From NCBI GenBank assembly GCA_026874595.1, contig CM049316.1, forward strand, positions 64,335,176 through 64,399,175: 64,000 bases of DNA. The letters run 5' to 3'. The position numbers were made by a program, and so were the translations under genes. Position 1 is the first letter of the stretch; every line of letters begins with the position of its first letter. This DNA is from Sipunculus nudus (Eukaryota > Annelida > Sipuncula > Golfingiida > Sipunculidae). Below the pieces are notes generated by a model that worked only from the letters and a program-made list of their open reading frames with translations, was not told the origin of the DNA and made no database searches. This document shows positions 35,639 to 61,671 of this stretch, in pieces.

Positions 35639-36524
35639 ACTGGATTTGAGTCGGAACTCAAGTCCAAGTCCGGACTCGAGTCATGTACGTAACTGCTAGA
35701 GGTCATTGTTAAGCACAATGCAAAGGCACAAAGGCGCGTTGAGAAAGAAAGGAACATTTACCCCATTAAAGAAATCTGAGGCGATGAAAGCTGGTATACC
35801 GAAGACGTATATTTAATATTGAATTCAATATATTTTTGTAAACGGTTATTAGGGTTGCAACGAATGCTAAAATAAAAACGTTTTCTGACAGCCATAATTT
35901 GATATTCCCCGTGCCTAGCATGATCGTTTTATGTCTATTCTTAGTTATGCAGATCTTTATTGATGGAAGCAGCACTTTTTCTCTTTAAAGTCTGCCTCAA
36001 ATAACGACCATTGTAAACGTTTATATAGATGTTTTATGCGATGGCACAATTTTATATTTTCACTAATATTAACCATAAACCTACCTTTTTATCAATTACC
36101 TGAGATTTAGATATGTACTTTTTTATATTTTCATAGTCTTATATTTACGACATGTGTCTGAAAACAAAACATTTTTATTCTTGTACACTGCATACTGATA
36201 CATGTATTCGACATAGCATTACGTCATATCCAATCCGTATGATGTATTTTTTATTTATTTTTTTTTTGTCACAGTGTAACTAACTTTAACCAGGACCCTA
36301 CTGAAAAATCGGCTGAATAGGCTATCCTGGTAAAACATGTTTAAAAATAAAATAAAAATGATTGTAGTTTTATCCAATTTTAAGTTAATAAAAGTACAAT
36401 GATAGTTAACCCATTTTTGGTCGTTAATAGTGTAAAACGGCTCAAAAGGGATCTTTCATATGGAGGAAAAATGACTCTTGTGAAAACATAAAAGAAATTT
36501 CATACAAATTTTTATTCAGATTGC
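35639..36524. other. Intergenic spacer
   Basis: It starts with a short gactcgagtccgag-type patch (35644-35690), also seen at 54.7-55.2 and 59.2-59.7 kb. The rest is AT-rich with nothing recognised. Confidence 0.5.
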
Positions 36525-37096
36525 ATACCTATTTTGCTGATTGCATACCTGTTTGGTTACTTGCATACCAATGCGGTTGATTTTTATACCTGTTTGGTTG
36601 ATTTCATACCTTTTTCTACGGCATACCTGTTTTGTTGATGGTATACCTGTTTTGTTGATAGCATGCCTGTTTGGTGGACTGCATACCTGTTTGATTGATT
36701 ACAATCATATTTGGTTGATGGAATAACTGTGTTTGTCGATTTCATACCTGTTGTGTGGATTGCATACCTGTTTGGTCGATTGCGTACCTATTTGTTTGAT
36801 TGTATTCCTGTTTGGTTGATTATACATGTTTTGTTGACAGCATACCCGTTTGGTCGAATGCACACCTGTATGTTTGATTGCAAACCTGTTTTGTTGAATG
36901 CATACCTGTTTGGCTGTTTGAATAATTGCTTAGTTGGTTGCATATCTGTTCGGTTGATTACATGCATACCTGTTTAGTTGATGGCATACCTGTTTAGTCG
37001 ACTGCATACCTGTTTTGTTGATTGTATACCTGTTTGGTTAATTACGTAACTGTTTAGTTGATGGCAATTCTATTTTTTTGATTGCATACCTGTTTA
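36525..37096 (+). repeat. 20-bp minisatellite (gcatacctgtttggttgatt)
   Basis: About 28 units of gcatacctgtttggttgatt with point variants. Because 20 is not a multiple of three, open frames through it are accidental. Confidence 0.92.
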
Positions 37097-39526
37097 ACAC
37101 CACCCTGCTAGTCTATTTTTTTATTACGAAACATTTTCTTGTTTTAATCTCAGGAGCTTTAAATCCACGAAACTAATTATATATTCCGCTAACAGCAGAG
37201 TATTATTGGTACTGAAGATCCGCACTGGGAAAACGCTTCGCATCATCGCATATATTTTAGACAGTGGAAAATATGCTTTAAAGTCACTAAATAACTAAGA
37301 GAAAACTTAACGTTCAATCTGACAGTCCTTTAAAATGCTCTAGTATTAAATATCCCAATCTCTAGCAATTCCTATTGATTAAAAGATTAAAAGGACAGAT
37401 CGTGTCTGTCGTGTTAAATATTTGATGTTTACATTAAACGGGTGCCTCGAAAGAACATTTATAAGAAATATTCATACCACTGTACATTTACAGTCAAGAA
37501 TTCTTGTATGTAAGGAATTGCAAAAGCTTTAATTATCCCAAAACTACCTTTTAAATCACAGACTTACTGAATGGATGTATTTTGACAGACTCAACGGACA
37601 CTGTATGTGCATTATTTCTCAGACAGCCAGATCCATTTAGATATATCTCATATACACATGTACTTAAGTACGGTTTTGGTAAAGTGTTCTCAATGATATT
37701 TTCAGATTTGCCAGATATCTAAACCACAGAATAAATAAAAATATTATTACATTGCTTGTATTTGCGCAAAATTCAAATAATTTTTTTTAATGTTAAATTT
37801 ATGAAAAACCATAAAAATCAATCATGAAAAAACAGGTGAACTCGTTAAGAAATGTATAATTAAAAAAGGAAAATACATTTGCTAAACTGTTACATAAATA
37901 ACTATTTAAATTCAAAAGAAAGAAAACTTTTGGGCGGTGGTTGGTAGATATGTTAAACATTTTGTGTGACAAGTGCCCTAAAAATTTAAAAATGCAATTT
38001 TGTTCATAGGATTGTTAAAGACATTTGTTGAAGGAAATCTATCGTATACACCATATATCATTGGTGGACCACACAACTGATTAACCAGGTTAACACTACT
38101 AAAGTAATTTAAAGCAGTTTAATTCGCGTCAATGGGCGACTTGAACCTGGGGACAAAGGGAATGGCGCAGTGTCACAAAGGAAAAGAAGCCTATGAATAA
38201 AATAAATGATGACCAATGATGATCCGCATCACCTTCAAAATCAAATGGATTGTCCTTTGAGTGTCCACCTAATCCTGGAAATTTCATCAAATTCTGTGCA
38301 TTACTTTTTGTGCAAAATTGGCAACAGACACACGAACTGAGGTGAAAGCACAATACCTCCATTTTATATATAACAAGAGCTCAGTAAAATATGCTCAATG
38401 CATGGTTATCGCACACACACCACATCGCCATTGGCACTCTGTCTCTCCAGCTGCTCTGCCTTGGTATAAAAAAGTAGCCCTGCTAGGGCTTAAGTTTTTA
38501 TGTTTGCTACTCAAATGCGTAAAAGAAATCGTGATTCCATGTATCGATAACCGTAACTCAGAGCCAGCTCTTATAAAAAAATTGAATGAATCGGTCGGAG
38601 AGCCGTAAATTAGTTTAAAGATTTATCGCGAGGTGGCAGCATCTGTTTTAAACGTTGCGCCACAGCAAGAGCAAGTTTGATGGCTCTGGAAGCGGGAGGA
38701 ATTTTCTTAATTACAGCATCGACTGTTCCAGTCTATATAAAAAGTAATTTACATAAAATTATTACGTACAAAGCAGATAGAGACAAATATCTTAGATCTA
38801 TAAATTTTGACTGATGCAGCGGTAAGTACAGCTCGCTTAACAGGTCTAGGGAGTGAACAACTCCCTCTACAAATAGCAATGGCAACATGACATTCAGACC
38901 TTTTTTAAATAAACTGACAGAGGCCTGCAAGTCATGATACAAGTGGATATATAACACCCATTCAAATGGTCGGATCAAAATATTTGCTGTGTGTTTTTTT
39001 TTACATATGAGGCTTATATGGTCGTATTTTATTCACTAAATAATGAAGAAAAAAATGTTACACAAAATTTATGGTGGTGAGCTTGGCGGGGAAAACTGAC
39101 GTTTTAAGCAATTTCGGCTTCCGCAGTTTCCGTTGTCAAGCCGTCATGACGGACGGAAAGACAAACTATACAAGAAAAACAAGCCCCGTTATTAATAACT
39201 GCTGCATGATTACACTTAAATCAACCGTTTAGGTAATATTAATGATTTTTCCCAACAGAATAACATTTTTGTCTTAACTTGGGGAAAAAAACCGTTCGAC
39301 AAGCAGACGAAATTGAAAAAAAGCACCTATTGAAATCGCGTGACCATCTACTTTTACTAGAATTTGTCTGATCAGTATTGTATGTACTGCTACCTCAATG
39401 TCTTCGTTTAAATAAAACTCGAGCTTTGCATGGGTAGCAGGCTGCCGATACCTTCTACCCTGCGTCGAAGAATGTATAGAACGCCTCACAGTAAGATATG
39501 CCTCAGATCAATGGAGAAGAAAATCC
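37097..39526. other. Intergenic, no gene recognised
   Basis: Open stretches such as 38318-38608 (+) show no family motif or splice context. A tandem gene-like signal is absent. Confidence 0.45.
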
Positions 39527-39757
39527 AGGGGCGGATCCACGATTTAGGAAAGAGGGTGGGGGGGGGGGGGTCCAACCCAGGAGGACTAATGAAAAACCTT
39601 AAAAAGGTCCCCAGGTCCGGAAAAGGGGGATCCAGGCCAAACAATTTTTGCCTGAAACCCTTTAAAAAAGTCTCTTCGGATGAAAGGGGGGGGGGGGGAG
39701 GGAGTTCCGGACCTCCTGGACTCTCCCCCCCCCCCCCCCTCCGGATCCGCATCTGCA
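39527..39757. mobile_element. MITE-like repeat with GGCGGATCC ends and G/C runs
   Basis: It starts caggggcggatcca and ends ccggatccgc in inverted orientation, with G-runs and a C-run inside. The CAGGGGCGGATCC form suggests a hAT-type non-autonomous element. No 8-bp target duplication could be confirmed, so the class is tentative. Confidence 0.5.
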
Positions 39758-40780
39758 GAAGACAACATTCGTTAACTAATCGATATGTAGATATACGTTA
39801 AAAGATAACTAGACTTATGACGAAAACAAAGATCGCTCTGTCATCATTCGTTGAAAGATCCTATAGACAAGCGTCAAACTGTCTGCATGCGTGTTGCACT
39901 TGGGCGTTCCAGCGTTCGTCGCTTGGTTGGCGTGGTTGCTGCTGCTCTGCTTGCTTGTCCGACTTCTCGTCTTGACCTCAGTATCACACAGACTGTGGAG
40001 GCCAATTCGTTGAATCTAACTTTTTAGGTCTTCCGTCCTGATGCGGGTCTCGGCTTGCTGAAGTCAGTTTGATCAGCCCTAACCCGCGACTCCACTGTTT
40101 TGTTCTTTTTTACGTTTGTCCATAACGAACAATAAGACAAGCTTCTTGAGCACATGTATTAGATATTATTTGCCATATTTCATAATTCATTTTCTAAATT
40201 TTAAGGCTTAGTTAACGATGATCCTTACGAAAATCGACATCTGTTTATAACAAAGGAATCAACTGTTGACGGAATTTGTTAAAAGGGACCCAGTTACCTA
40301 TCAACCATGTTATATTAACACGAAAAATAGCTTCTCCCCTTTAAAATAAATCTGTACCTGCCAAATTATTGCCATGAAACCGTTCGCTTATTCCTGTAAA
40401 CGAGTGTTAAAAAACAGTGCATCGGACGTGATCACAGATGTAAATATTATTTAACATAGCGCGTGGGGCCGTATGCATCGCGGAGCCACAACCCATGTCA
40501 ATCAGAAGATGCACTAACTGACTCGGACAAAACAATGTCCTACGTGTTCTCGCTCGCTGAAAAACCGCGTGTTGTGGCTCACAATCTGACCTCCAATGAC
40601 GCGGCCTTGTAATGGTAAACAGACACACATGGACTGTGTTTACTAACATTCAAAGCCATAACAAGGTATTAACAGCCGTATGCGAGGTAGTGAGACTTGG
40701 ATAGTTTGGCTGGGACACTTTTGTATACAGCAAAACTGAACAGATAGTGTGAAAGATTAAGCACAATATTGCACTTGGTT
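39758..40780. other. Spacer downstream of the DHRS11-like gene
   Basis: Moderately GC-rich patches at 39890-40100 and 40420-40640. No frame matches a family I know. Confidence 0.4.
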
Positions 40781-40787
40781 AAGCCCC

Positions 40788-40793
40788 TTTAAT
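40788..40793 (-). terminator. Candidate poly(A) signal (ATTAAA) of DHRS11-like copy A
   Basis: ATTAAA on the minus strand, 75 bp after the stop codon. It is the common variant signal. Confidence 0.4.
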
Positions 40794-40867
40794 ATGTTCG
40801 TCAAGTAAATGTTCGAAAGAATTTGCATCTTATTTCTTTTTAGTTCCTTCGCCTTCTACATTTTCAG

Positions 40868-53992
<13,125 letters not shown>

Positions 53993-54409
53993 GAATGAAG
54001 TGGACGCAAACAAGCTGTAAACACACACTGAGCGACGACCTCTAGAGGAAGGTCGCCTGCACGCAGTGCACGTGTAGACTGGTTCTAAGCTCATAAAAAA
54101 CACGTTTTAAACAGAATTTTCCAGACTCAGTTTTTAAAACCAGTCCTCTGCTGCCAGAGTTCAGGCAAATGAGAGTGTATAAACGTAATTCCTTCTGCTG
54201 AAAACCCTTACATGAGTAAATTTATATTTGCCTTAGGCCCCAAGGGTAATAAACCAAAGCTCAAGGGTGAAACTGGTGAAAACGTCATTTCTGTTATGTC
54301 TGTCATCGGAGCTAAATTTCTTAATCAAATAAATCCGGTTTTAATTTTCTGTTTCGGTAGAGGAAAACGTACAATTATTTGTGCAATTATATTTCTATAT
54401 GTATAAGTA

Positions 54410-55190
54410 ACATTGCCTGAAATGTACAGTATGGACGATAATCAGAGGATATCACAAAGAGAAAGTATAGTTTACGGTAAATAAGCTCATATATGTAACC
54501 TTTCGCAAAAATGAAATCCTAATTAATATAAATCCGAACGCAAGTCTGTCAGCCACAGACATATAGGCCTATGCAGAAATACTTCTTGGTTTGTCATGAT
54601 TGAAATTAGTATTATCAAAGATTCCAAGCAGTCTCACAAAATATAATAAGGCATGTAAGTAAGTTCCATTGTGAAATTACACATATTGCATACACCTTTT
54701 ATTCTATATTAAATGTACTTCTTCATTTAAAGTACAGATCCGTGATGTTGTCGGGTTCCACAAATCCCGAGTCCAAGTCCGAGCACTTGACACTCGAGTT
54801 CGAGTCATTTTGAACCCGAGTCTAATTCCAAAATATATCTCCTTATAGAAGAAATATAAAATGAAAATTTGAGTTAATCATGTGGATTTTACGAACGTTT
54901 CAATTTCGCATGTGCTTTTCACATGTTTTATTATATTTAGCTCCGGATACAGAGCTAAAAGTTTGGCCACATATAGTCGTTTTATAGTACTAGAGTAGTA
55001 TTCCGCACATGCATAAACAGTTTGCAAATATGTGAACAGGTTTTTACTTGACTCGAGATGGACTCGGTCATTACCTCCAAGTCTGAGTACAAGTCCGAGG
55101 TAAGGACACTCGAGTCCAAGTCCGAGTCCCTAAAAGGTGGACCCGAGTCAAAGACCGGACTTCGTACATCACTGCTTGAAGTGGATGATT
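54410..55190 (+). repeat. Left inner arm of the DHRS11 inverted duplication
   Basis: Matches the inverse of 59230-60050: shared blocks include taaataagctcat with gtaacctttcg, gaacgcaa.tctg, catataggcct, and the gactcgagtcc-type patches at both edges. Upstream flank of copy A. Confidence 0.85.
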
Positions 55191-55588
55191 GTCATGTAGG
55201 AAACTGTGAACGCTCTTCTCATTTACTATACTATTTGGTAGCAAAATTAAAACGGGATATCTCAAAGGTAGTTTTTCGTGTAGACGAAGGAGTAAAGTCC
55301 GTTTGATAGGCAAGCGTGATAAAGCTGGATATCCTTCAGCACTGACGATACTGACTTTCCTATCTATGGTGGCTTATATACGCTATGAACTATATTTAAT
55401 TAGTATGCTTTTTTTAAAAATTAAATACGAATATATGACAAACTCATAGAAACAATTTTACGTTATTACATTAGTGAAAAACCCTGAGTAACTTCCCAAA
55501 TAACATTCTGCGAGGCAGTTGATCCAAGATCAAATCCTATTACAATCTGCGCCAAATGCAGCAATTAATCATGTTATTGATGTTTTTG

Positions 55589-55636
<48 letters not shown>

Positions 55637-55691
55637 TTTTTTTCACAACCGCATAATAAATATGATAAATATCAGGATGATCGGTAATTAA

Positions 55692-58024
55692 ACAAGTGGC
55701 CCATGGGCCATGACGCTCAGCTGAATTCAAGGAATGTTGAACAATGAGCAAAATGACTGCCAGAGTGCAAACAAATCATACATTTTGTGAAGAGTCCTAA
55801 GAAATGGGTTTCTTTGGGCTTTTGGACAGATGACAGCTTCATTTGAAGGTCTCATAAATAGAAAGAAAAATGCATAAAAATACAGGTAGTATCACCAGTC
55901 TGCAGGAACTGATGAAACACTCCATTATCAATATATATTCCAAGAATCATGGCTATCAAGGCATTAGTTATTCAGATACTGAAACTTTTGTTTGTATCAA
56001 ATTTTTAATTATTCTTGGGGGTATTTACGAGCCCTATAGCTCAGAGGATATGGGTAACAGAGACCTAATTTCAGATTTACATGAATACTTTTTATGGACC
56101 TCCCTAGATGTCAAGTATGAAGATTCTAGGTCAAGTGGTTACGATTTGTGGCCTGTTACAAGATGAGGCTTTATTTGAAAATCACAAAAAGAGAAAAAAA
56201 TGCGTACAAATTAAAAAAATATAGGTGGCGCCACCAGTCTGCAGGAACTGATGAAACCCTCCATGATCAATATGCATTCAAAAAATCATGGCCACCAGTT
56301 CATTAGTTATTCAGATACTGCAGCTTTTGTATCACATTTTTAATTATTTTTAGGGGTACTTGCGAGCCCCATTGCTGGGAGGATATGGGTAACAGAGTTC
56401 TAATTTCAGGTATCCACAGAGACTTTTCATGGACCTTCCTTGATGTCAAGTAAGAAGATTCCAGGTCTAGCAGTTAAGATTTTTATCCTGTTAACAGATA
56501 AGGCTTTATTTGAAAGTCTCAAAAAGAGAAAAAAATGCGTACAAATTAAAAATATATATATATAGGTGGCGCCACCAGTCTGCAGGAACTGATGAAACAC
56601 TCCATGATCAATATGCCTGCAAAGATTCAATGGTGTTAAATGCATTAGTTATTCAGATACTGGAGCTTTTGTATCAAATTTTTAATTATTCTGAGGGGTA
56701 CTTACTATGAAGGATATGGGTAACAGAGACCTAATTTCATGTTTTTCACAGAGACTTTCGTTGACTTTCCTTGATGTAAAGTTTGAAGAACCCAGGTCCA
56801 GTGGTTACCATTAGTGCCCTGTTAACAGATGACAGTTTCATTGCAGGTCTGAAAAAAAGAGAAAAAACAATCGTAAAAATTGGAAAAAATACAAGTGGCG
56901 CCACCAGTCTGCAGGAAGTGATGTACATCCCATGATCAATATTCATACAAAGAATCATGGTGATCAATGCAGTAGTTTTCAGATACTTGAGCTTTTGTAT
57001 CAAATTTTGCATTATTCTGGGGGTACTTCGGAGCCCCATAGCTCAAAGGATATGGGTAACAGAGACCTAATTTCAGGTTTTCAAGGAGATTTTTCATGGA
57101 CCTCCCTGGATATTAAGTTTAAAGATTCCAGGTCCAGTGGTTACGATTTGTGCCCTGTTAACAGATGACGGTTTCACTGCAGGTCTGAAAAAAAGAGAGA
57201 AAAGAATTCGTAAAAATTGGAAAAAATACAGGTGGTGCTACCAGTATGCAGGAAGTGACGGAACATCCCATGATCAATATTCATGCAAAGAATCGTGGTG
57301 ATCAACGCAGTAGTTATTCAGATACTTGAGCTTTTGTATCAAATTTTACATTATTCTTGGGGGTACTTTGGAGCCCCATAGCTCAAAGGATATGGGTAAC
57401 AGAGACCTAATTTCAGGTTTTCAAGATTTTTCATGGACCTCCCTGGACATAAAGTTTGAAGAATCCAGGTCTAGTGGTTACGATTTGTGCCCTGTTAACA
57501 GATGACAGTTTCATTGCAGGTCTTAAAAAAAGAGAGAAAAGAATTCGTAAAAATTGGAAAAAATACAGGTGGTACCACCAGTCTGCAGGAAGTGATGGAA
57601 CGTCCCATGATCAATATTCATGCAAAGAATCATGGTGATCAACGCAATAGTTATTCAGATACTTGAGCTTTTGTATCAAATTTTACATTAAAGTTTGAAG
57701 ATTCCAGGTCCAGTGGTTACGATTTGTGCCCTGTTAACAGATGACAGTTTCACTGCAGGTCTGAAAAAAAGAGAGAAAAGAATTCGTAAAAATTGGAAAA
57801 AATACTTCGGAGCCCCATAGCTCGAAGAATATGGGTAACAGACACCTAATTTCAGGTTTCAAAGGAGATTTTTTATGGACCTCCCAGGATGCCAAGTTAG
57901 AAGATTCCAGGTCCAGCGGTTACGATTTGTGCCCTGTTAACGGACGGCCGGACGGCCGGACGGGCGACGGACAAAGAGTGATCGCTATAGCTCAGATGAC
58001 TTTCAGTCAGCTGAGCTAAAAAAA
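55692..58024 (+). repeat. GGCCCATGGGCC-ended repeat, copy 4, with ~335-bp tandem array
   Basis: It starts aacaagtggcccatgggcca and ends with the agctcagatgactttcagtc/agctgagct hairpin. The body is a tandem array: the word gatttgtgccctgtt or variants recurs near 56145, 56480, 56810, 57145, 57481, 57720 and 57924, mostly ~335 bp apart, the last two units being deleted forms. It sits at the centre of the inverted duplication. Confidence 0.85.
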
Positions 58025-59229
58025 CTATGTCCAGTGCACAAACAGCTCTGTTGAATGAATGGGCTGACCAGACATGAACTTAGGGCACTAGTTGTTTGCC
58101 TGCAGTTTTTTTTTTCAAGCACAGTCATTTACTGCCTCCACACACGAGAGTATCGGTATTAGCGATGTCCCGTAATTTGATCCATTCATTATAACAATTT
58201 AATAAATAATATTTGGTTAATGACCCTCACCTTGCTTCATATTATACAGCGGTATTTTATTTTATTCTTTAGTCGATCCGCTTTATTTCAATTAGTACTG
58301 ACATGTTACTTAATTGAATGTAAGTTGCTACCAAGTCTGCATATTCCTCTTTCATATAGTATTTGGAATCCCTCTATTACTGTGTTTCAATGTGATTAAG
58401 CTTCGTCGGATAACGTTGCCATATAAGAAAAATGTAAACGACAAAATAAAAAATGGATAAAGAACCAGTTGTTGCGTTTGTGAAAAGTGCCTTAGATATA
58501 TCTAATCAATTAAAATTTTCAAATAGGTATCCCATTCACCCAATACTAAGGTAACATTTTGGTGTATGGTGAGGAAGTGTTGTGATTAAAATATTTTCAA
58601 CATATTTATATTAAAAAAGAACTATACAATTTTAAGGTTTTATTAACTGAAAATAATCAATGAATTTACTCAAAGTTGGAGACTTTATTCATTTTTTGGT
58701 TTTTCTTGTTTTATCTTTTGCATTTTTTATTTAGTCTGCATGGTATTAACAGCGGCAAACATATGCTACTAATACTGATGAGGTGTGACAATTTCACATG
58801 CATTAAAGTTCTAATTTACAGCAACTTTTACACTCAATATATCCGCTAGTCGGGTCAATATGATGTTTGAGATCTACAGATATACTTGAGACAAGATGGC
58901 TGAAGGTTTCCGTTAGAAAGATTTCAACGACATCATTTAAGGATTCTCCCTCTACACCCAGGACAACAGAGCCTTGAGAATGAAATAGATCATAAAGAAT
59001 AGTTCGGCGGTTCTAGCTGCTACACCAGAAGACATTGGTATATTATTTATTTCATCTTTTACCAGTCAGAGAATTGGTATCCAACTGCTTTTTAAGATTG
59101 ATTAGAGAGGTAATGTTTGCTTCACTGCATTCAGGCCAGAAGTGGGCGAAAGTCTGATACATGTTGTACAAAGGAAAAATATGTAAAGCAAGACCTTATG
59201 CTCTTTGTCATGGGCACATTGTGAAGTCA
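58025..59229. other. Spacer between the duplicated arms
   Basis: AT-rich, no coding or repeat signal I can name. Confidence 0.45.
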
Positions 59230-60050
59230 AACAGTGATGTATGAAGAACTCGAGTCCGGACTTAGACTCGGGTCCACTTTATAGGGACTCGAACTTGGAC
59301 TCGAGGGTCCTGGACTAGGACTTGAGAGGCTATGACTGAGTCCATCTCGAGTCAAGTGAAAACCTCTTTCACATATTTGCATATATTTAATGCATGTGCG
59401 GAATACTACCAGAATACTATAAAGAGACTATATATGGATCAAGCTTAAGCTCTGCACAGGGAGCTAAATACAATCAAACATTAAGTGAAAAGCACATGCA
59501 AACTTGAAACTCGCGTAAAATACACATGATAATATCAAATTTTCATTTCATATTTCTTTTAATAAGGAGATTTGTATCGGAAGCGGAGTCGGACTCAAGT
59601 ACAAAGTAACTGGAAATCTGGTCTCAAGTACTCGGACTTGGATTCGGACTCGAGTAGCCTTGACTCGGACTCGTACTCAGGTGCAGATGGTGTGGACTCG
59701 ACTACATCACGGATCTCAAGTTTTAATGAAGGTTTGCATTTAATTTAGAATAAAACGTGGAAAAATTAAAGTCCTACGCACTAACATGCCTTTTTTTATT
59801 TTGTAAAACTTCTTGGAATCTTTGATGACAATAAATAGAATGATGACAAATTAAGAAAAAAAAAATCCATGCACAGACCTATATGTCTATGGTTGGGTCA
59901 GATTTGCGTTCAGATTGATATAAATTAGGATTAATTTTTTACGAAAGGTTACAATTATGAGCTTATTTACCATAACCTATATATTCTCTTTGTGATTTCC
60001 TCTGATTAACATCCATACCGAAATTTCAGGCAATTGTACTCGTACTGTAG
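59230..60050 (-). repeat. Right inner arm of the DHRS11 inverted duplication
   Basis: Inverse counterpart of 54410-55190, upstream flank of copy B. It has gactcgagtcc-rich patches at 59247-59400 and 59570-59705. Confidence 0.85.
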
Positions 60051-61270
60051 CAACATCTCGAACTATTTCAACCCAGCTTTATCGTTTCTTTGTTATTAAT
60101 ATAACATGAATGAGGCAGAGAAAACCCCGGCACCTGTTAACTTGAAATTTTTCGTCCGATGCTTAAATGATGCGTTGTATCTGAAACGTGTCAATTGGCA
60201 CCCTAGAATGCCCCCCTCCCGTATTTATGCCGATATTTATATAATTATCAATTTTCACTTTATGGCATAAAACGTAGTATATATAACATAAATTATTGGT
60301 TTTAAAAAGAAAAAAAAATAAATTGGGGAAATACACTTTTGTCTGAGTAAAGCCTAAATTTTCATGTTGACATATAATTATTCATGTAAGCACAAAGAAA
60401 AAAAATTAAAACCTTATTTATTCGAGTATGGGAAATAAAAATTTGGTTAAGGGAAATTAAAAAAATGATATTTTCGATCATTTTCAAATGGTCAAAAGCG
60501 AAAAAAAGCGGCATTGGTAGCTCTTTTTACGACTTTTGAGTTTTGTTGTTCTCGCTTCCAAGAAACAGGGGACAATGATTTTAATTTTGTTTAGTCTGTC
60601 TATCTGTCCGTCTGTCTGTCTGTCCGTCCGTCCGTCATGACTTCGTTCTCGTGCGATAATTTTCTAAATATTATCCGATTTCATTAGAATTTGGGTCAGT
60701 GATTGCTCTCATGCATACCTTGGTTGCAATTGGTTAGGGAGTGTATGTCTGAAAATTTATTATCACCAGCTCCAAAAAATCCAACAGATTCCGCCCTCTG
60801 TTCGAAATTCACAACTAAAATTATGACATATGGAGATATCTTCAGGGGAGAATGAGGACTAAAACAGCCACTTTAACATATGGAGACATCTTAAGGGGGA
60901 AAAAACATAAAACATTAGTTCACAGGAAGCTAAAAGAATAAGAAGCGGAAGCGGAGGACATAAATTCTACGAATGTGCTTGTTGTGATTGTATATAAAAC
61001 ATTGGCAAATCATTAACACAAGGTATATACGCATGTGTTATCTGAGTATAGACACCGATGTACCGCTTTTTCAAAGAATAAGCCATAAATCCATGACCTG
61101 AATAGGCCTTATTCGATATATTCATAGGTTCCGCCCGCTATATCTGTAATATACAGGTCATTCGTTGATATATGGTATGCTAATGTTTGCTGAGTCTAGT
61201 CTTTGAGCTTTGGTTTAATACCCTAGGGCACATTTGACTTTGCTAATGTAACTGTTCAGCAGATGAGGTT
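60051..61270. other. Upstream region of DHRS11-like copy B
   Basis: Contains a (ctgtctgtccgtccg)-type run at about 60596-60640. Otherwise nothing recognised. Its last ~100 bp match the copy A upstream region. Confidence 0.45.
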
Positions 61271-61453
61271 ATGTGTATACATTCTCATTTGCACGAACTC
61301 TGGCCACAGAGGACTGGTTTAAAAATTGAGTCTGGAAGCTTCTGTTTAAAACGTGCTTTCCATGAGCGGGGAACCAGTATACACAAGAACTGTTTGCAGG
61401 CAAACGGTCGTTGCGCAGTGTGTGTTGCAGGTTGGTTTGGGTCCAATTCATTC

Positions 61454-61588
61454 ATAATAGAGCGCTGGATCGGTCGCCTCGCCCTGGTAACCGGAGCGTC
61501 CTCCGGTATCGGTGCTGCTGTCGCTGAGAGGCTGGTGAAGCATGGTATGAAGGTGGTGGGCTGTGCCAGGAATGTCGACAGAATAAAG
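61454..61588 (+). CDS. DHRS11: DHRS11-like B exon 1
   Basis: Encodes [20 protein letters not shown] then [18 protein letters not shown], donor gtacgc. Differs from copy A by V/I, V/L and F/L type changes plus the two Met to Ile codons. Confidence 0.85.
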
Positions 61589-61601
61589 GTACGCTTGAGG
61601 A

Positions 61602-61671
<70 letters not shown>

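Noticed and set aside
36541-36977. Cys/Leu-rich open frames
   Set aside because: They run through the 20-bp minisatellite and change phase with each unit.
36525-37096. CRISPR array
   Set aside because: Units are contiguous 20-bp repeats with no unique spacers.
38318-38608. 96-codon frame on the plus strand
   Set aside because: No recognisable domain, splice context or conservation evidence.
53993-54103. Start of DHRS11-like A at the upstream ATG (54103)
   Set aside because: The extra ~37 residues have no counterpart in the family; MMERW aligns with the usual start.
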